64,000 bases of DNA from a virus, in IMG/VR virus record IMGVR_UViG_3300031521_000012, positions 1-64,000 of that record. The stretch is one strand, 5' to 3'. Within the stretch, counting starts at the first letter, position 1. The number at the start of each line of letters is the position of its first letter. The translations under genes were made by a program, and so were the position numbers. Shown piece after piece: positions 46,160-54,809 of the stretch. The notes beneath the pieces were generated by a model that was given only the letters and a program-made list of their open reading frames with translations, was not told the DNA's origin and ran no database searches.

Positions 46160-46312
46160 TTATTTTGTAATTACAGCAACAGTTAAGCTACGACCAATTG
46201 TAGTCCAAGTATCATCACACATAATGACGATCATGCCTATTACAGTTATTGTCAATGCTAATGTAAATGCAGCCCAAACAATTAATCCTATTAAACCACA
46301 AATTCTTCTCAT
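46160..46312 (-). CDS. Small membrane protein, 50 residues
   Basis: Residues about 4-32 are hydrophobic (ICGLIGLIVWAAFTLALTIT). First gene behind the promoter at 46330-46364. The opposite-strand frame at the same place is a shadow. Confidence 0.65.
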   Translation of the reverse strand: MRRICGLIGLIVWAAFTLALTITVIGMIVIMCDDTWTTIGRSLTVAVITK

Positions 46313-46329
46313 GCTATTATTTATCTTTT

Positions 46330-46364
46330 ATTTATAATACGTAAAAGTATAGCAAAAGGTTACA
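46330..46364 (-). promoter_or_regulatory. ECF-type promoter (leftward)
   Basis: Minus strand TGTAAC 46364-46359, 17-base spacer, CGTATTATAAATAA from 46341. Confidence 0.82.
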
Positions 46365-46384
46365 ACTTACAAGAGTTTTTTATA

Positions 46385-46413
46385 ATAAAAAATCCCGACT
46401 AGTGATAATCGGG
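46385..46413 (-). terminator. Intrinsic terminator (leftward)
   Basis: Minus strand CCCGATTATCACTAGTCGGG with T-run to 46385. It closes the TnpB region just before the promoter of the next unit. Confidence 0.8.
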
Positions 46414-46439
46414 AGTTAATAATATCATAAGAATTGTTT

Positions 46440-46520
46440 TTAATTAAGAAATGCTACTTAAATGATCTGATTCGAAGAATCCATAAAACATATGAACTTT
46501 TCAATAATTCGCTCTCTGCG
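46440..46520 (-). ncRNA. Possible omega-RNA scaffold / right end of the TnpB element
   Basis: In IS200/IS605 elements the guide RNA scaffold overlaps the 3' end of tnpB and the element's right end. Here the 80 bases beyond the tnpB stop contain a GATTC-TTC-GAATC mini-hairpin (46463-46475 area) and then the TTAATTAAAAA spacer. This is position and analogy only. Confidence 0.3.
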
Positions 46521-46521
46521 G

Positions 46522-47977
46522 TTACACATCAACTAGAGTCTTGGATGGTTCAGTTTTAAATTCTAACATCCGTTTGTTGCGATCTAATAATAACGATCTA
46601 ATTACTAAGTAATTAGTGTTTAATTTAATCTCATTATCATTAAATCTGTTTTTGATATTCATTGCTGAATTATAATGAACATTTACACCCTTGTCACACG
46701 AAGGACAATGAAATATGTTACTGGTGCTTCTTTTTCCTAAGAAATATCCGCAGTTTGAACATATTTGTGATGTATATGCTGCATTAATATGTTTAATGGC
46801 TATATTGTATTGAAAGGATTTAAATTCAATTCTCTCTTGCAGATATCCCTTCATCCAATTATTTAATTTATGTTTTGCTTGTTTGTTTTTATATTTTGAT
46901 TTGATATTCTTTGTTAAGTCTTCAACAATCAATACTGTTGGTTTTTCATTTAAAATAAATTGATTTAAAGAATTATTAAGTAATGATTTTATCTCTTCTT
47001 TAATTTTTCTTTTTTTATTGTTAATTTTCTTTGAGCCTAAATTATTTATTTTAATTTTATTTATTAATTTGCTATTGTTATTTTTTAACCAATTCTTTAA
47101 TATATGATCTAATTTTACCTCTATTTTTCTCTTGTTTAACTACGACATCAGTATATTTATTATAAATAATATTAACTTTATCACCGTAAATATTACCATT
47201 AGATGTAGCAATTACATTTTCATAATTTTTATCAATTCCAATTATATTATTCAACTCATTACTATTCACTAATTGTTTTGTTTTAACATCAATTGGTGAA
47301 TGAATTTCAATTGAATTGTTTGATTTATTAATAAATATTTTTAATGTTGTGGTGAATATCAGATTTGTATTTGTTTTAAGCTTAATTCTATTTCTTTTGC
47401 ATAGTGATTGAATTCCAATATAATTGTCCTTATAATCATAAGTACCCGAGTCTATTGTGAAAATATTCTTCTTTTGCGTATATGAAATAGTATTTTTATG
47501 TTTTCTAATAAGTCTACAAATTAATTTATTTAGCTTATTAATATTACATTTATTAATATTTTTAAACATATTGGGGACATCATAAGATTTATGATTTAAT
47601 ATTGAATAAAGCAAATTGTCTTTAGATTTTAACACATAAAAAACATAATGTTTTTCATTATCATTAAGTTCATTTCTTTTATTAATATCTTTCTTTACAT
47701 CATTAACAACATTTGACCAATTAGCTTTAATATTACATATAGATAAATCTAGTGCTGTTCTCCAATGCCTTGTTGGCATATCAAATTTAACTTTATTTCT
47801 AACTAGTTCGTTACGAATTAGTTTTCTATGTTCATAGATTAAATTCAATGATTTAATACCCGAATATTGTGAATAAAATTTATTCTTAACCGAATTAAAT
47901 CTTACTGATAATTCGGTTAATTCTCGTATGTCTTCTTTAGAAATATTATAACAATACTGTTTAATTGTCTTCTTCAT
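46522..47977 (-). pseudogene. tnpB: TnpB-like RNA-guided nuclease gene, frameshifted, altered RuvC-III
   Basis: The N-terminal frame 47078-47977 (299 residues) has the RuvC-I motif IIGIDKNYENVIATSNG near residue 240. It stops just after an A6 run at 47080-47087. The C-terminal coding continues without stop in the +1 frame to 46522, with RuvC-II LIVEDLTKN, a zinc ribbon (CSNCGYFLG...CPSCDKG) and the terminal VHYNSAMNI. One A too many accounts for the break. The usual RuvC-III DxNAA is HxNSA here, so the third catalytic Asp is missing. No TnpA or clear left end is visible. Either a decaying element or a sequence-run error plus a repurposed, nuclease-dead protein. Confidence 0.82.
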
Positions 47978-47980
47978 GAT

Positions 47981-49168
47981 TTAAATATTAAATAGGTGAT
48001 CTCCGAAGCTAGGAAGCATATCATTGCTTGCATCATTTGTATCTTCATCGCCAATCATAAAATCTTCTTCGTTCATTCCATTTGGTTTAGCGCTTATACT
48101 TTTATTGGAAAAGACAAAATAATCTGTTTTATCTCCTTGCGGAAGTATTACGCCATCATAACCTAAGTCACGTAATTGCCCCAAGCCATATTTTTCATAT
48201 TCATTCCAACCAGCAGGTTTATTGATTGTGATGTATCTGGTCATAATATACTTATTACCATGTCCGCCATGCTCACTATTCTTAATGCTGTCAATACTAT
48301 CAGTAAACCAAATAATGCCTTGTGTGCTTCTATTTAAGCTAAATTTACCAAACTTATCATTAGTTCCATGATAAACTTTATATGTTGTTTCATTCATGAA
48401 TGATTGTATTTCTTCGTCAATTGCATCGGTAGCTTGATTGGAATAAGCAACAGGTATTTTATCATCTTTTGTCATACCCGTTATATTTTGAACAGTATTG
48501 AATATAGCACGATAGGTCTCAATGGTAGGATTTTCAAATTTTTTCTTCTGATAAATCTGATAGCCTTCACCTTGAAATTTTAATAATGCATGTGGGTTTA
48601 ATACTACAAGTTCTTGTTCTGATGCCCAATTATCCCATTCGCCTATCTTAACTGCATCAATCTTTCTTAACCATAAATCAACTAAAACATCTTCTATTTC
48701 ATTAGCATCCTCTACATTAGGCATTTTTTCTACAGTAGCACCCTTACGTAATAAAACTGGATAAACCATTCCAAATCGACTCATTCCAGTGAAATTACTG
48801 GCTTCATTTTTACTTTTCGATAAACTAATGCTATGATACTGCTCACCATATCCACCACCGCCTTCGCTGCCCTTTTTAACAAAATTAAAGCCTGCTTGTA
48901 ACCCTTTGCTAACACCGCCACCACTTCCATGCCAATAGATATTATCCATTAATTCTTCTGGACTACTGAATCGTTTTATCTCTTTATAAGCCAAACGTGT
49001 TATTACTGTAAACAAATCTGATTGTGTTGAAAATGACGAAACACCCTTAATCCTTCTAATGATCTTATCTAATGTAAGTTCCCCACGATGATTTGGATAG
49101 TAGTAATGATAGATTTCTTCACCTAGAAAGGATTGGATTTCTTCATTTATAATTTTAATTAAGCTCAT
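47981..49168 (-). CDS. Tandem ADP-ribosyltransferase-like protein (395 residues)
   Basis: Two similar halves each begin with an EEIQSF segment (INEEIQSFLGEEIY at 7-20; IDEEIQSFMNETTY at about 240-253). Half 1 has YWHGSG (about 73), an STS-like SISLSKSKNEASNF (about 104-117) and EQELVVLNPHALLKF (about 186-200), the order of an ART fold with H, S and E positions. Half 2 reads YKVYHGTNDKFGKF, IIWFTDS and YDGVILPQGDKTDYFVFSN, like the ART domains of phage polyvalent proteins but with D in place of the catalytic E. Half 1 may be the active domain. The substrate is unknown. Confidence 0.7.
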   Translation of the reverse strand: MSLIKIINEEIQSFLGEEIYHYYYPNHRGELTLDKIIRRIKGVSSFSTQSDLFTVITRLAYKEIKRFSSPEELMDNIYWHGSGGGVSKGLQAGFNFVKKGSEGGGGYGEQYHSISLSKSKNEASNFTGMSRFGMVYPVLLRKGATVEKMPNVEDANEIEDVLVDLWLRKIDAVKIGEWDNWASEQELVVLNPHALLKFQGEGYQIYQKKKFENPTIETYRAIFNTVQNITGMTKDDKIPVAYSNQATDAIDEEIQSFMNETTYKVYHGTNDKFGKFSLNRSTQGIIWFTDSIDSIKNSEHGGHGNKYIMTRYITINKPAGWNEYEKYGLGQLRDLGYDGVILPQGDKTDYFVFSNKSISAKPNGMNEEDFMIGDEDTNDASNDMLPSFGDHLFNI

Positions 49169-49198
49169 TTATACCTTTTAGGATAAATACTTAAGATA

Positions 49199-49423
49199 TT
49201 ACAAAATCGTCACTTTAACTATCTTTTCGGTTGCACCTGTACGTGGGTTAATAACAAATAATCGTTCTGTTTTAACCTTTTTATTATAATGGCTTGAAAT
49301 AGCAGTGATATCTTTATCATGCTTATGAGTATAGAAAAACATACCAGCTTTCATTGTTGTTAATGCAATGCTTTCAATGCTTGTTTTTTGTTTACTATTT
49401 TTTAACATTATTACATTTTCCAT
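49199..49423 (-). CDS. Unknown 74-residue basic protein
   Basis: ATG 49423 lies one base from the upstream stop; the longer open frame to 49582 overlaps the upstream gene and is not credible. Basic (LKNSKQKTSIESI...NKKVKTERLFVINPRTGATEKI). Not recognised. Confidence 0.7.
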   Translation of the reverse strand: MENVIMLKNSKQKTSIESIALTTMKAGMFFYTHKHDKDITAISSHYNKKVKTERLFVINPRTGATEKIVKVTIL

Positions 49424-49424
49424 T

Positions 49425-49712
49425 TTATTTTGTTTTTTTATGAAATTTGCAAATCTTAACACATGATCTGCAAAAAAGTTCTGGATTGGCACATGTATTA
49501 TCAATTGCGTGTTCGCAGTTTTCCCTTGTCTTATCTTCCTCAACAACAAATGCCTCAATCTCATTAATGTCATTGACATCAAGCATTAATATTTCTTTCA
49601 ATAGCTCGTCAATAACAACTTGTTTTTCTTCGTTGTTATTATAGAATATATCCACAACTACCTGAACAACTATTCTTTCGTGATGCCTTGGTAATAAATT
49701 TGCGTTTAACAT
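49425..49712 (-). CDS. Unknown 95-residue protein with cysteine-rich tail
   Basis: Helical acidic centre and CEHAIDNTCANPELFCRSCVKICKFH at the end, six cysteines and two histidines, likely metal-binding. Confidence 0.73.
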   Translation of the reverse strand: MLNANLLPRHHERIVVQVVVDIFYNNNEEKQVVIDELLKEILMLDVNDINEIEAFVVEEDKTRENCEHAIDNTCANPELFCRSCVKICKFHKKTK

Positions 49713-49723
49713 AGTTAATAGTT

Positions 49724-49897
49724 TTAATTATTACAATTGCATTTATATGTTGCCAATAGCCAAAATCTTTTCTTTCTGTTTACGCATTGACCATTATGTG
49801 ATTCGGCAAGAGTGATAGCATTATGAAGATATCTCATTTTGTTTAAGATTTCTTCACGTGATAGTCCTTCTGGATTGCAAGTACAAATATTTTTCAT
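49724..49897 (-). CDS. Small cysteine-containing protein, 57 residues
   Basis: MKNICTCNPEGLSREEILNK ... YKCNCNN: paired cysteines at both ends and a helix between. Same direction and tight spacing as neighbours. Unknown role. Confidence 0.62.
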   Translation of the reverse strand: MKNICTCNPEGLSREEILNKMRYLHNAITLAESHNGQCVNRKKRFWLLATYKCNCNN

Positions 49898-49912
49898 GTT
49901 GTTTTAGCTTTA

Positions 49913-51157
49913 TTAATTTAATGTTGTTTGTAATACTTGCAGACATGTTCTTATTGGCGTACCTAATAATGGCTCAACACTTGAATAACTAACTCCGAAG
50001 TCTTTCGATAATGTGTGATATGCATCACTCATATTAGTATCAATTGATTTTAACTCTATGGCTGTTTTTTCAGTAAGTGACGAATATAACGTCTGCAAAG
50101 AATAGAAAGCATAATCAGTATCTACACCATCAGTATTATTAACAAGCTTATCTACAATATAATCAAAATATTCTTCATACGATAAGTCCTTTGTAGTTTT
50201 AAAATATTGTTTATGAATTTTGTTAAGAAGCTTAACACGATTAATATGCTCTGGTTTTGATTTTAGTTCGCCAACAGTCATATTCTTTTTTTCATCTTCA
50301 GTTAAAAAAGTTGCATCAGGATTTCTTGCTCTCCATTTAGCATTTGATTCTTCAGCATTTTTCTTTTGCAATGCTTTCAAATCTTTTAATGATTGAACTT
50401 CCTCTTTAATAGCATTGATTCTAGCTTCGAGATCACATTCTGAATCTGTTAGTGCGAGATTTTTAAACCCTTGCTTAATGATCTTGCCAAAATCAGACCA
50501 TTTTAACATATTTTCACCATCAGAACATTCATAATCATATGCTTCCTCAATAGAGAGTATCATCCACAACAGTTCACATCTTTTATTTGAATCTGTTATA
50601 ATATCATAAAAATGTGATTGACTAAAACTATCCTCATTATTTAAATCTTCGCTAACATAAGCATGTAAACCATCTTCGCCAACAAAATCATCATAATAGT
50701 AAAAATTTAAAGCAACTAAATCAAGTTTCAATGCTTTAATGATATTATCACGTTCACTACTAATACTAATTATTAATGGAAAGATATTCTCGTTACGATC
50801 ATAATAAGCTTCATCAAAATTAGCCATGAAATTACGACCAATAGTTCCATCAGGGAGTGTTCCATTTTTTAATAGTGATAATGCTTTTGCTTTGTCACTA
50901 TCGTTTTTTGCAATATAAAGATATCCGCAATAATCATTGTGGGTATATGAACCATAATCGCCTTCACTAACAGTTTTAGATGAATCAGATAAAACATAAA
51001 TCAAATTACAATCACCATCCAAATAAAAGACTTCAATTGTAGAATGATATGTTCTTTCTTGATACTGCCTAGCACCATCTGTTGATGAAACATTGGTAGT
51101 GTTCGATTGATGTGAATCTTCGTAGAGTGTTGTTTTAAACTTTATTAAATTGCTCAT
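49913..51157 (-). CDS. Unknown 414-residue protein
   Basis: Large for this region. The N-terminal half is acidic and tyrosine-rich (YHSTIEVFYLDGDCNLIYVL, GDYGSYTHNDYCGYLYIAKN). Residues about 225-290 are a charged helix. I recognise no domain or active site. Confidence 0.78.
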   Translation of the reverse strand: MSNLIKFKTTLYEDSHQSNTTNVSSTDGARQYQERTYHSTIEVFYLDGDCNLIYVLSDSSKTVSEGDYGSYTHNDYCGYLYIAKNDSDKAKALSLLKNGTLPDGTIGRNFMANFDEAYYDRNENIFPLIISISSERDNIIKALKLDLVALNFYYYDDFVGEDGLHAYVSEDLNNEDSFSQSHFYDIITDSNKRCELLWMILSIEEAYDYECSDGENMLKWSDFGKIIKQGFKNLALTDSECDLEARINAIKEEVQSLKDLKALQKKNAEESNAKWRARNPDATFLTEDEKKNMTVGELKSKPEHINRVKLLNKIHKQYFKTTKDLSYEEYFDYIVDKLVNNTDGVDTDYAFYSLQTLYSSLTEKTAIELKSIDTNMSDAYHTLSKDFGVSYSSVEPLLGTPIRTCLQVLQTTLN

Positions 51158-51168
51158 TTTATGTTATT

Positions 51169-51447
51169 TTAATAATCAATATCGTTTTCATCTTCATTAT
51201 AATCTTCTTCTAAAGAAGGATATTTAGTTTTATCATTCCTTAGTGAAAACCATGGGTCTTGAAACATGACTTTTACATTATTTTTTTTGAAATCAATTCG
51301 ATACTCATGCTTTTCGCCCTGTATAGTGCCTTGTGATAGATTAATTGATATGATCTTTTCATCAATCTTAGACTCAAACAAGTTCATCATTGCCACAACG
51401 TTACGTTTTGATTGCAACGGTGTTTTTCGATTAGGTAATGGCTTCAT
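51169..51447 (-). CDS. Unknown 92-residue protein
   Basis: Basic N-terminus (PLPNRKTPLQSKRNVV) and acidic C-terminus (EEDYNEDENDIDY). ATGA overlap with the upstream gene. Not recognised. Confidence 0.72.
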   Translation of the reverse strand: MKPLPNRKTPLQSKRNVVAMMNLFESKIDEKIISINLSQGTIQGEKHEYRIDFKKNNVKVMFQDPWFSLRNDKTKYPSLEEDYNEDENDIDY

Positions 51448-51644
51448 AGTATAATGGTTAAATCATCTTTTATTATCACATAATAAACATTCCATGCAGC
51501 TATCTTTGGCTTTCCGACATCGCAACCAAATGTGAGTTTACAATATTCCTTTAGTTTCTTCCGTTTATCTGAGATAGCAATCCTATTCCAGCCATCCCGA
51601 AAACCATTTGGGGCATGTGTTACTCTATATAAAATGTAGCTCAT
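51444..51644 (-). CDS. YILYxV...KLTFGCD-family protein 1 (66 residues)
   Basis: SYILYRVTHAPNGFRDGWNR, then YCKLTFGCDVGKPKIAAWNVYYV. Paralogue of the small gene directly upstream (51646). Confidence 0.7.
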   Translation of the reverse strand: MSYILYRVTHAPNGFRDGWNRIAISDKRKKLKEYCKLTFGCDVGKPKIAAWNVYYVIIKDDLTIIL

Positions 51645-51645
51645 G

Positions 51646-51795
51646 TTATACTATAGCTAAATTAGTTGTTCTGATTAGATAATGCTTATCCCAAGTAAAG
51701 ACTTTTGGTTTGCCAATATCACACCCAAAGGTAAGTTTACAATAATCACGATAACCGTTTCCATCAGGCTTAACGCTATATAATATGTAATTCAT
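51646..51795 (-). CDS. YILYxV...KLTFGCD-family protein 2 (49 residues)
   Basis: NYILYSVKPDGNGYRDYCKL, TFGCDIGKPKVFTW. Shares YILY(R/S)V and YCKLTFGCD(V/I)GKPK with its neighbour but lacks the middle. First gene behind the promoter at 51816. Confidence 0.7.
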   Translation of the reverse strand: MNYILYSVKPDGNGYRDYCKLTFGCDIGKPKVFTWDKHYLIRTTNLAIV

Positions 51796-51815
51796 AATTC
51801 TTAGTTTTATGTTAT

Positions 51816-51850
51816 ATCTATTATACGTATGAACCGTATGAAATGTTACA
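51816..51850 (-). promoter_or_regulatory. ECF-type promoter (leftward)
   Basis: Minus strand TGTAAC 51850-51845, 17-base spacer, CGTATAATAGATATAACA from 51827. Confidence 0.82.
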
Positions 51851-51886
51851 AAAAATCACCATTATTTTCATAGTGGTGATTTTTTA
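51851..51886 (-). terminator. Terminator whose T-run runs into the -35 box
   Basis: Minus strand AAAAAATCACCA ... TGGTGATTTTTTGTAAC: a hairpin with a T6 tail ending exactly where the TGTAAC of the next promoter begins. Confidence 0.82.
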
Positions 51887-52087
51887 TTAGAAAATTCTTA
51901 ATAGCCATGTATAGGCTTTAGGACTGATGCGATATATAATATTGCTACATTGACTTAACCAAACGTTATGCCAAGAACCAACATTGCACATATTGCAATC
52001 TTCTTTATGACTTTGATGCGCACTACAGATTGAGTACCATCGTTTCCGCCAAAAGAATTTACCACTATCGGCTTTATTGTTTTCCAT
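51887..52087 (-). CDS. Small Cys/His/Trp protein (66 residues)
   Basis: ICSAHQSHKEDCNMCNVGSW and LSQCSN provide a possible zinc site. Start lies inside the end of the upstream gene (14-base overlap). Unknown role. Confidence 0.7.
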   Translation of the reverse strand: MENNKADSGKFFWRKRWYSICSAHQSHKEDCNMCNVGSWHNVWLSQCSNIIYRISPKAYTWLLRIF

Positions 52088-52412
52088 TAGGAACTACTCC
52101 ATTTATGATAGCCTTGAAGATGGTTGTATTCAATCTTACGAACTCTGGTGAGTATGATGCTTGTGAGAATTGTTCCTTATACTCTTTTGTATAATCTCTA
52201 ATCCAAACTTCTTCATCGATGATGAAGATGAAGTCACCGACATTACAACATGCTGTTTTTTCAGGACAATTGTATAATGGAGTTTTCAACTCTGAAATCA
52301 AAACATAGGTTTCAATACCTAATCTGTTTTCCTCAACGGTTTTAAATCGCTTGATGTAATTACTTATTTTATTTAGAATTGCATTATCAAATTCTTTTTT
52401 CTTGACTACCAT
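52074..52412 (-). CDS. Unknown 112-residue protein
   Basis: Basic helical start (VKKKEFDNAILNKISNYIKR), then CPEKTACCNVGDFIFIIDEE. First gene behind the promoter at 52445. Not recognised. Confidence 0.74.
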   Translation of the reverse strand: MVVKKKEFDNAILNKISNYIKRFKTVEENRLGIETYVLISELKTPLYNCPEKTACCNVGDFIFIIDEEVWIRDYTKEYKEQFSQASYSPEFVRLNTTIFKAIINGVVPNGKQ

Positions 52413-52444
52413 CGGTAATTGTTGTTAGGTGAATAAATTGTTGT

Positions 52445-52479
52445 ATCTATTATACGTATATGTAGGTATAAATGTTACA
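52445..52479 (-). promoter_or_regulatory. ECF-type promoter (leftward)
   Basis: Minus strand TGTAAC 52479-52474, 17-base spacer, CGTATAATAGATACAACAA from 52456; begins four bases after the upstream stop. Confidence 0.8.
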
Positions 52480-52482
52480 AAA

Positions 52483-52674
52483 TTACAGAAAATTTTCGAT
52501 AAACCAACGTAATGGCTTATGCTTTAGGCATTCAGGTGTACTGGCAATCATCTGAACTAAGATAAGTTCTTCTAAGCTAGCACCTGTTTCGCTATCAATA
52601 TCCGAATCCATTACATGAAATAGTTGTTGCGGAATATCTTCATTGATAAATATATCGAATTCTTCTTCTGTCAT
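52483..52674 (-). CDS. Unknown 63-residue acidic protein
   Basis: TEEEFDIFINEDIPQQLFHV start; ATGA overlap with upstream gene. Not recognised. Confidence 0.7.
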   Translation of the reverse strand: MTEEEFDIFINEDIPQQLFHVMDSDIDSETGASLEELILVQMIASTPECLKHKPLRWFIENFL

Positions 52675-53054
52675 TTGCTTGGTTCTTTATCGTTGCCTAA
52701 ACGAAAGCCAGTGAGTAATGTTTTATATCTTTCATAATAAAACTTAACAATTGGCATGTTATTCACGTAATCAGTGTTTTTATCATAGATATTATTAATA
52801 CACCTATTCGATTTTATAATAACATCTGAAGTATCTTTTACTCCTTTAATTGTATCCTCATTATATTTTTCGACTGAATCAGGAACAATTAATTTAGCCA
52901 TACTATCGAATTTAAGATGAAATATGCTATCATACGATTTTTTGGATAAGCGTATATCGCTAATCAATATGATAGATTTTTCAGATGCACTGTTGATATC
53001 AAAATAAAGAACACCTGCGATAACAATTATGATAATAATCAATATTGTTTTCAT
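52671..53054 (-). CDS. Membrane-anchored or secreted protein (127 residues)
   Basis: N-terminal hydrophobic helix (TILIIIIIVIAGVLYF, residues 3-18) as anchor or signal peptide, followed by a soluble periplasmic-type domain. No lipobox. Not recognised. Confidence 0.75.
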   Translation of the reverse strand: MKTILIIIIIVIAGVLYFDINSASEKSIILISDIRLSKKSYDSIFHLKFDSMAKLIVPDSVEKYNEDTIKGVKDTSDVIIKSNRCINNIYDKNTDYVNNMPIVKFYYERYKTLLTGFRLGNDKEPSK

Positions 53055-53076
53055 GATAATTAAACTTTAAATTATT

Positions 53077-53499
53077 CTATCTATTGAACCAAATTATGGT
53101 ATCGAAATTCGGTCTGATTGCATTATTCTTCACATCAGAAGGATAAATTTCAATATCAGTTTCTTGATTTTCAATTACATATCTACCGAAACCATCATAA
53201 TCAATAAAACCACCATCTTTAACACATTCAATAAAATTCTCAAGTGACATTACATCACCATATTCGCTTAAAGGTCTTAGAGTATACGGCATAATCATTT
53301 TTCTTTGCTGCATTAATTTGCGCATTGCATCGTTTTCTGGTTTCATGTGTAGTCGAAATTCCTCCCATGATTCATGAAATTCTTTCCAAGTGGAATTAGA
53401 TTTATACATGTTATGTGTTTTATTCCATGTAGTTTCTTTTTCCTCAATTATATCTTCAATTTTTTCAATTTCTAAATCAATTTCTTCTATTCTGGTCAT
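53077..53499 (-). CDS. Unknown 140-residue protein
   Basis: Residues 1-75 are a charged helix, probably coiled coil (IEEIDLEIEKIEDIIEEKET). The rest (MSLENFIECVKDGGFIDYDG, GRYVIENQETDIEIYPSD) looks like a small alpha/beta domain. Not recognised. Confidence 0.75.
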   Translation of the reverse strand: MTRIEEIDLEIEKIEDIIEEKETTWNKTHNMYKSNSTWKEFHESWEEFRLHMKPENDAMRKLMQQRKMIMPYTLRPLSEYGDVMSLENFIECVKDGGFIDYDGFGRYVIENQETDIEIYPSDVKNNAIRPNFDTIIWFNR

Positions 53500-53842
53500 A
53501 CTATTTTAAATTAAAAAAGGTCGCTTGATAATGGGTCGTATAGTTAATGACAAAACCAACGCCAAGGTCAAAGACTCTTCTCGCAACAAAGGCAAGGACA
53601 AAATTAAAGTCTGGTTTTGCGACTAATGATCATTAAGAGCGCAATGCTCTTATTGTAACTTAGAACGCAGCGTAGTCGTTTTATAAAAACCCTACAAAAA
53701 ACTTTAAAAATGCGAGAAGACGGTTTACCATTTAAGTTTGTTAACTGAAAGTTAGTTCATAAAATATGTGTAAACCCATTACCAAGCATAGAGAACTGTA
53801 GACTAGGCTTGTGCTTCGTCTACAATTCACCCTTTAATATCG
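53500..53842. ncRNA. 343-bp gene-free stretch with RNA-like pairing
   Basis: No frame is open. Complementary pairs on one strand: CAAAACCA (53551) with TGGTTTTG (53612), CTTCTCGC (53577) with GCGAGAAG (53712), AAGAGC (53635) with GCTCTT (53646), GTAGAC (53798) with GTCTAC (53818). Base composition is less AT-rich than the surroundings. It lies between two leftward genes, so the minus strand is more likely to be transcribed. A structured RNA is the best guess. Confidence 0.45.
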
Positions 53843-54787
53843 TTATTCTACTGAGAGAATTTTCATGAATTCATCAACGGTTGACTGAAAACGTGCATCA
53901 ACGTTGATACGCAATGCTGCAACCTGCTGAATCTTAGCCTGACGTTCCTTTTCGAAGTCAGCCTGAATGCTTTTCATTTTCTGCTGTACTTCTTGCATTG
54001 CAGTTTGCCATGCCGATTGCAATAGATTATTAGCAGCTTCTGCTTCGTGTTGAGCATCTGCATTGATCTTTGCAATACGTGCATTTTCTTCTGTGGTTAA
54101 GTTCTTAACCTTAGCCTTGAAGTAATTAACACGCTGTTCGTAACCACGATGAAGTGTAGCAAGTTCTTCGTGTAATTTAAGTAGCTGATCAGCTGTGTGA
54201 TGCACAGTAATTTCTACTGGTGATTTCATCCCATCAGTAATTGTCATCCATTCGATTGCTGGAAGCGATGGCAATTGAATTCTTAGATTGTCTAAGGTCG
54301 AACCTTGATGAATGAACTGTCCGATATGCGAAGCAAATGCTTCTGCTTCAAGATATTCATTTAGCTCTGCAAGTGAGAGTTGTTCCCAACCATAGCTTTC
54401 ATTAACTTCTGAAAGCATATTCAACAGCGGACTGATTGTTTTAGGTCGTTCAGGCAATTCCACTGTTGAAGTATCAGCTGTTGCTGTTTTCCATTCCTTA
54501 AGCAAACTGTCTTTTGCTTTGATGTTCTCCATCAGGAATGCCTGACAAGCATGAAGCTTTGCCTTAGTTCCGAGCAATTCAACCACATTGGTAGGCATTG
54601 GCTTGCCTACATGAATGACATGAGATTTTACACCACCAACCCCATCGTTGATATTAACTGACTTGGAGTAGTTGTTAACTCCTGATAATTCATTTTCAAT
54701 TTCTCTTGCTCTTTGATTGCAAAGATTGGAAATTGATTGAGCTTGTGATAAGCTTAATCCTGTTGCGCTAAGCGAGTTCTTCTTCAT
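53843..54787 (-). CDS. Coiled-coil protein, 314 residues, atypical composition
   Basis: The C-terminal third (about 200-310) is a long alanine/glutamine-rich helix (AKINADAQHEAEAANNLLQS, ADFEKERQAKIQQVAAL), likely coiled coil. The rest is helical. Its DNA is clearly richer in G+C than its neighbours, which can indicate acquisition or high expression. Function unknown. Confidence 0.78.
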   Translation of the reverse strand: MKKNSLSATGLSLSQAQSISNLCNQRAREIENELSGVNNYSKSVNINDGVGGVKSHVIHVGKPMPTNVVELLGTKAKLHACQAFLMENIKAKDSLLKEWKTATADTSTVELPERPKTISPLLNMLSEVNESYGWEQLSLAELNEYLEAEAFASHIGQFIHQGSTLDNLRIQLPSLPAIEWMTITDGMKSPVEITVHHTADQLLKLHEELATLHRGYEQRVNYFKAKVKNLTTEENARIAKINADAQHEAEAANNLLQSAWQTAMQEVQQKMKSIQADFEKERQAKIQQVAALRINVDARFQSTVDEFMKILSVE

Positions 54788-54809
54788 AACTGGTAAATAT
54801 TAAATATTT

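Noticed and set aside
46522-46932. C-terminal TnpB frame as a separate TTG-started gene
   Set aside because: Coding sequence continues upstream of the TTG in the same frame to the A6 run, so it is the second half of one gene.
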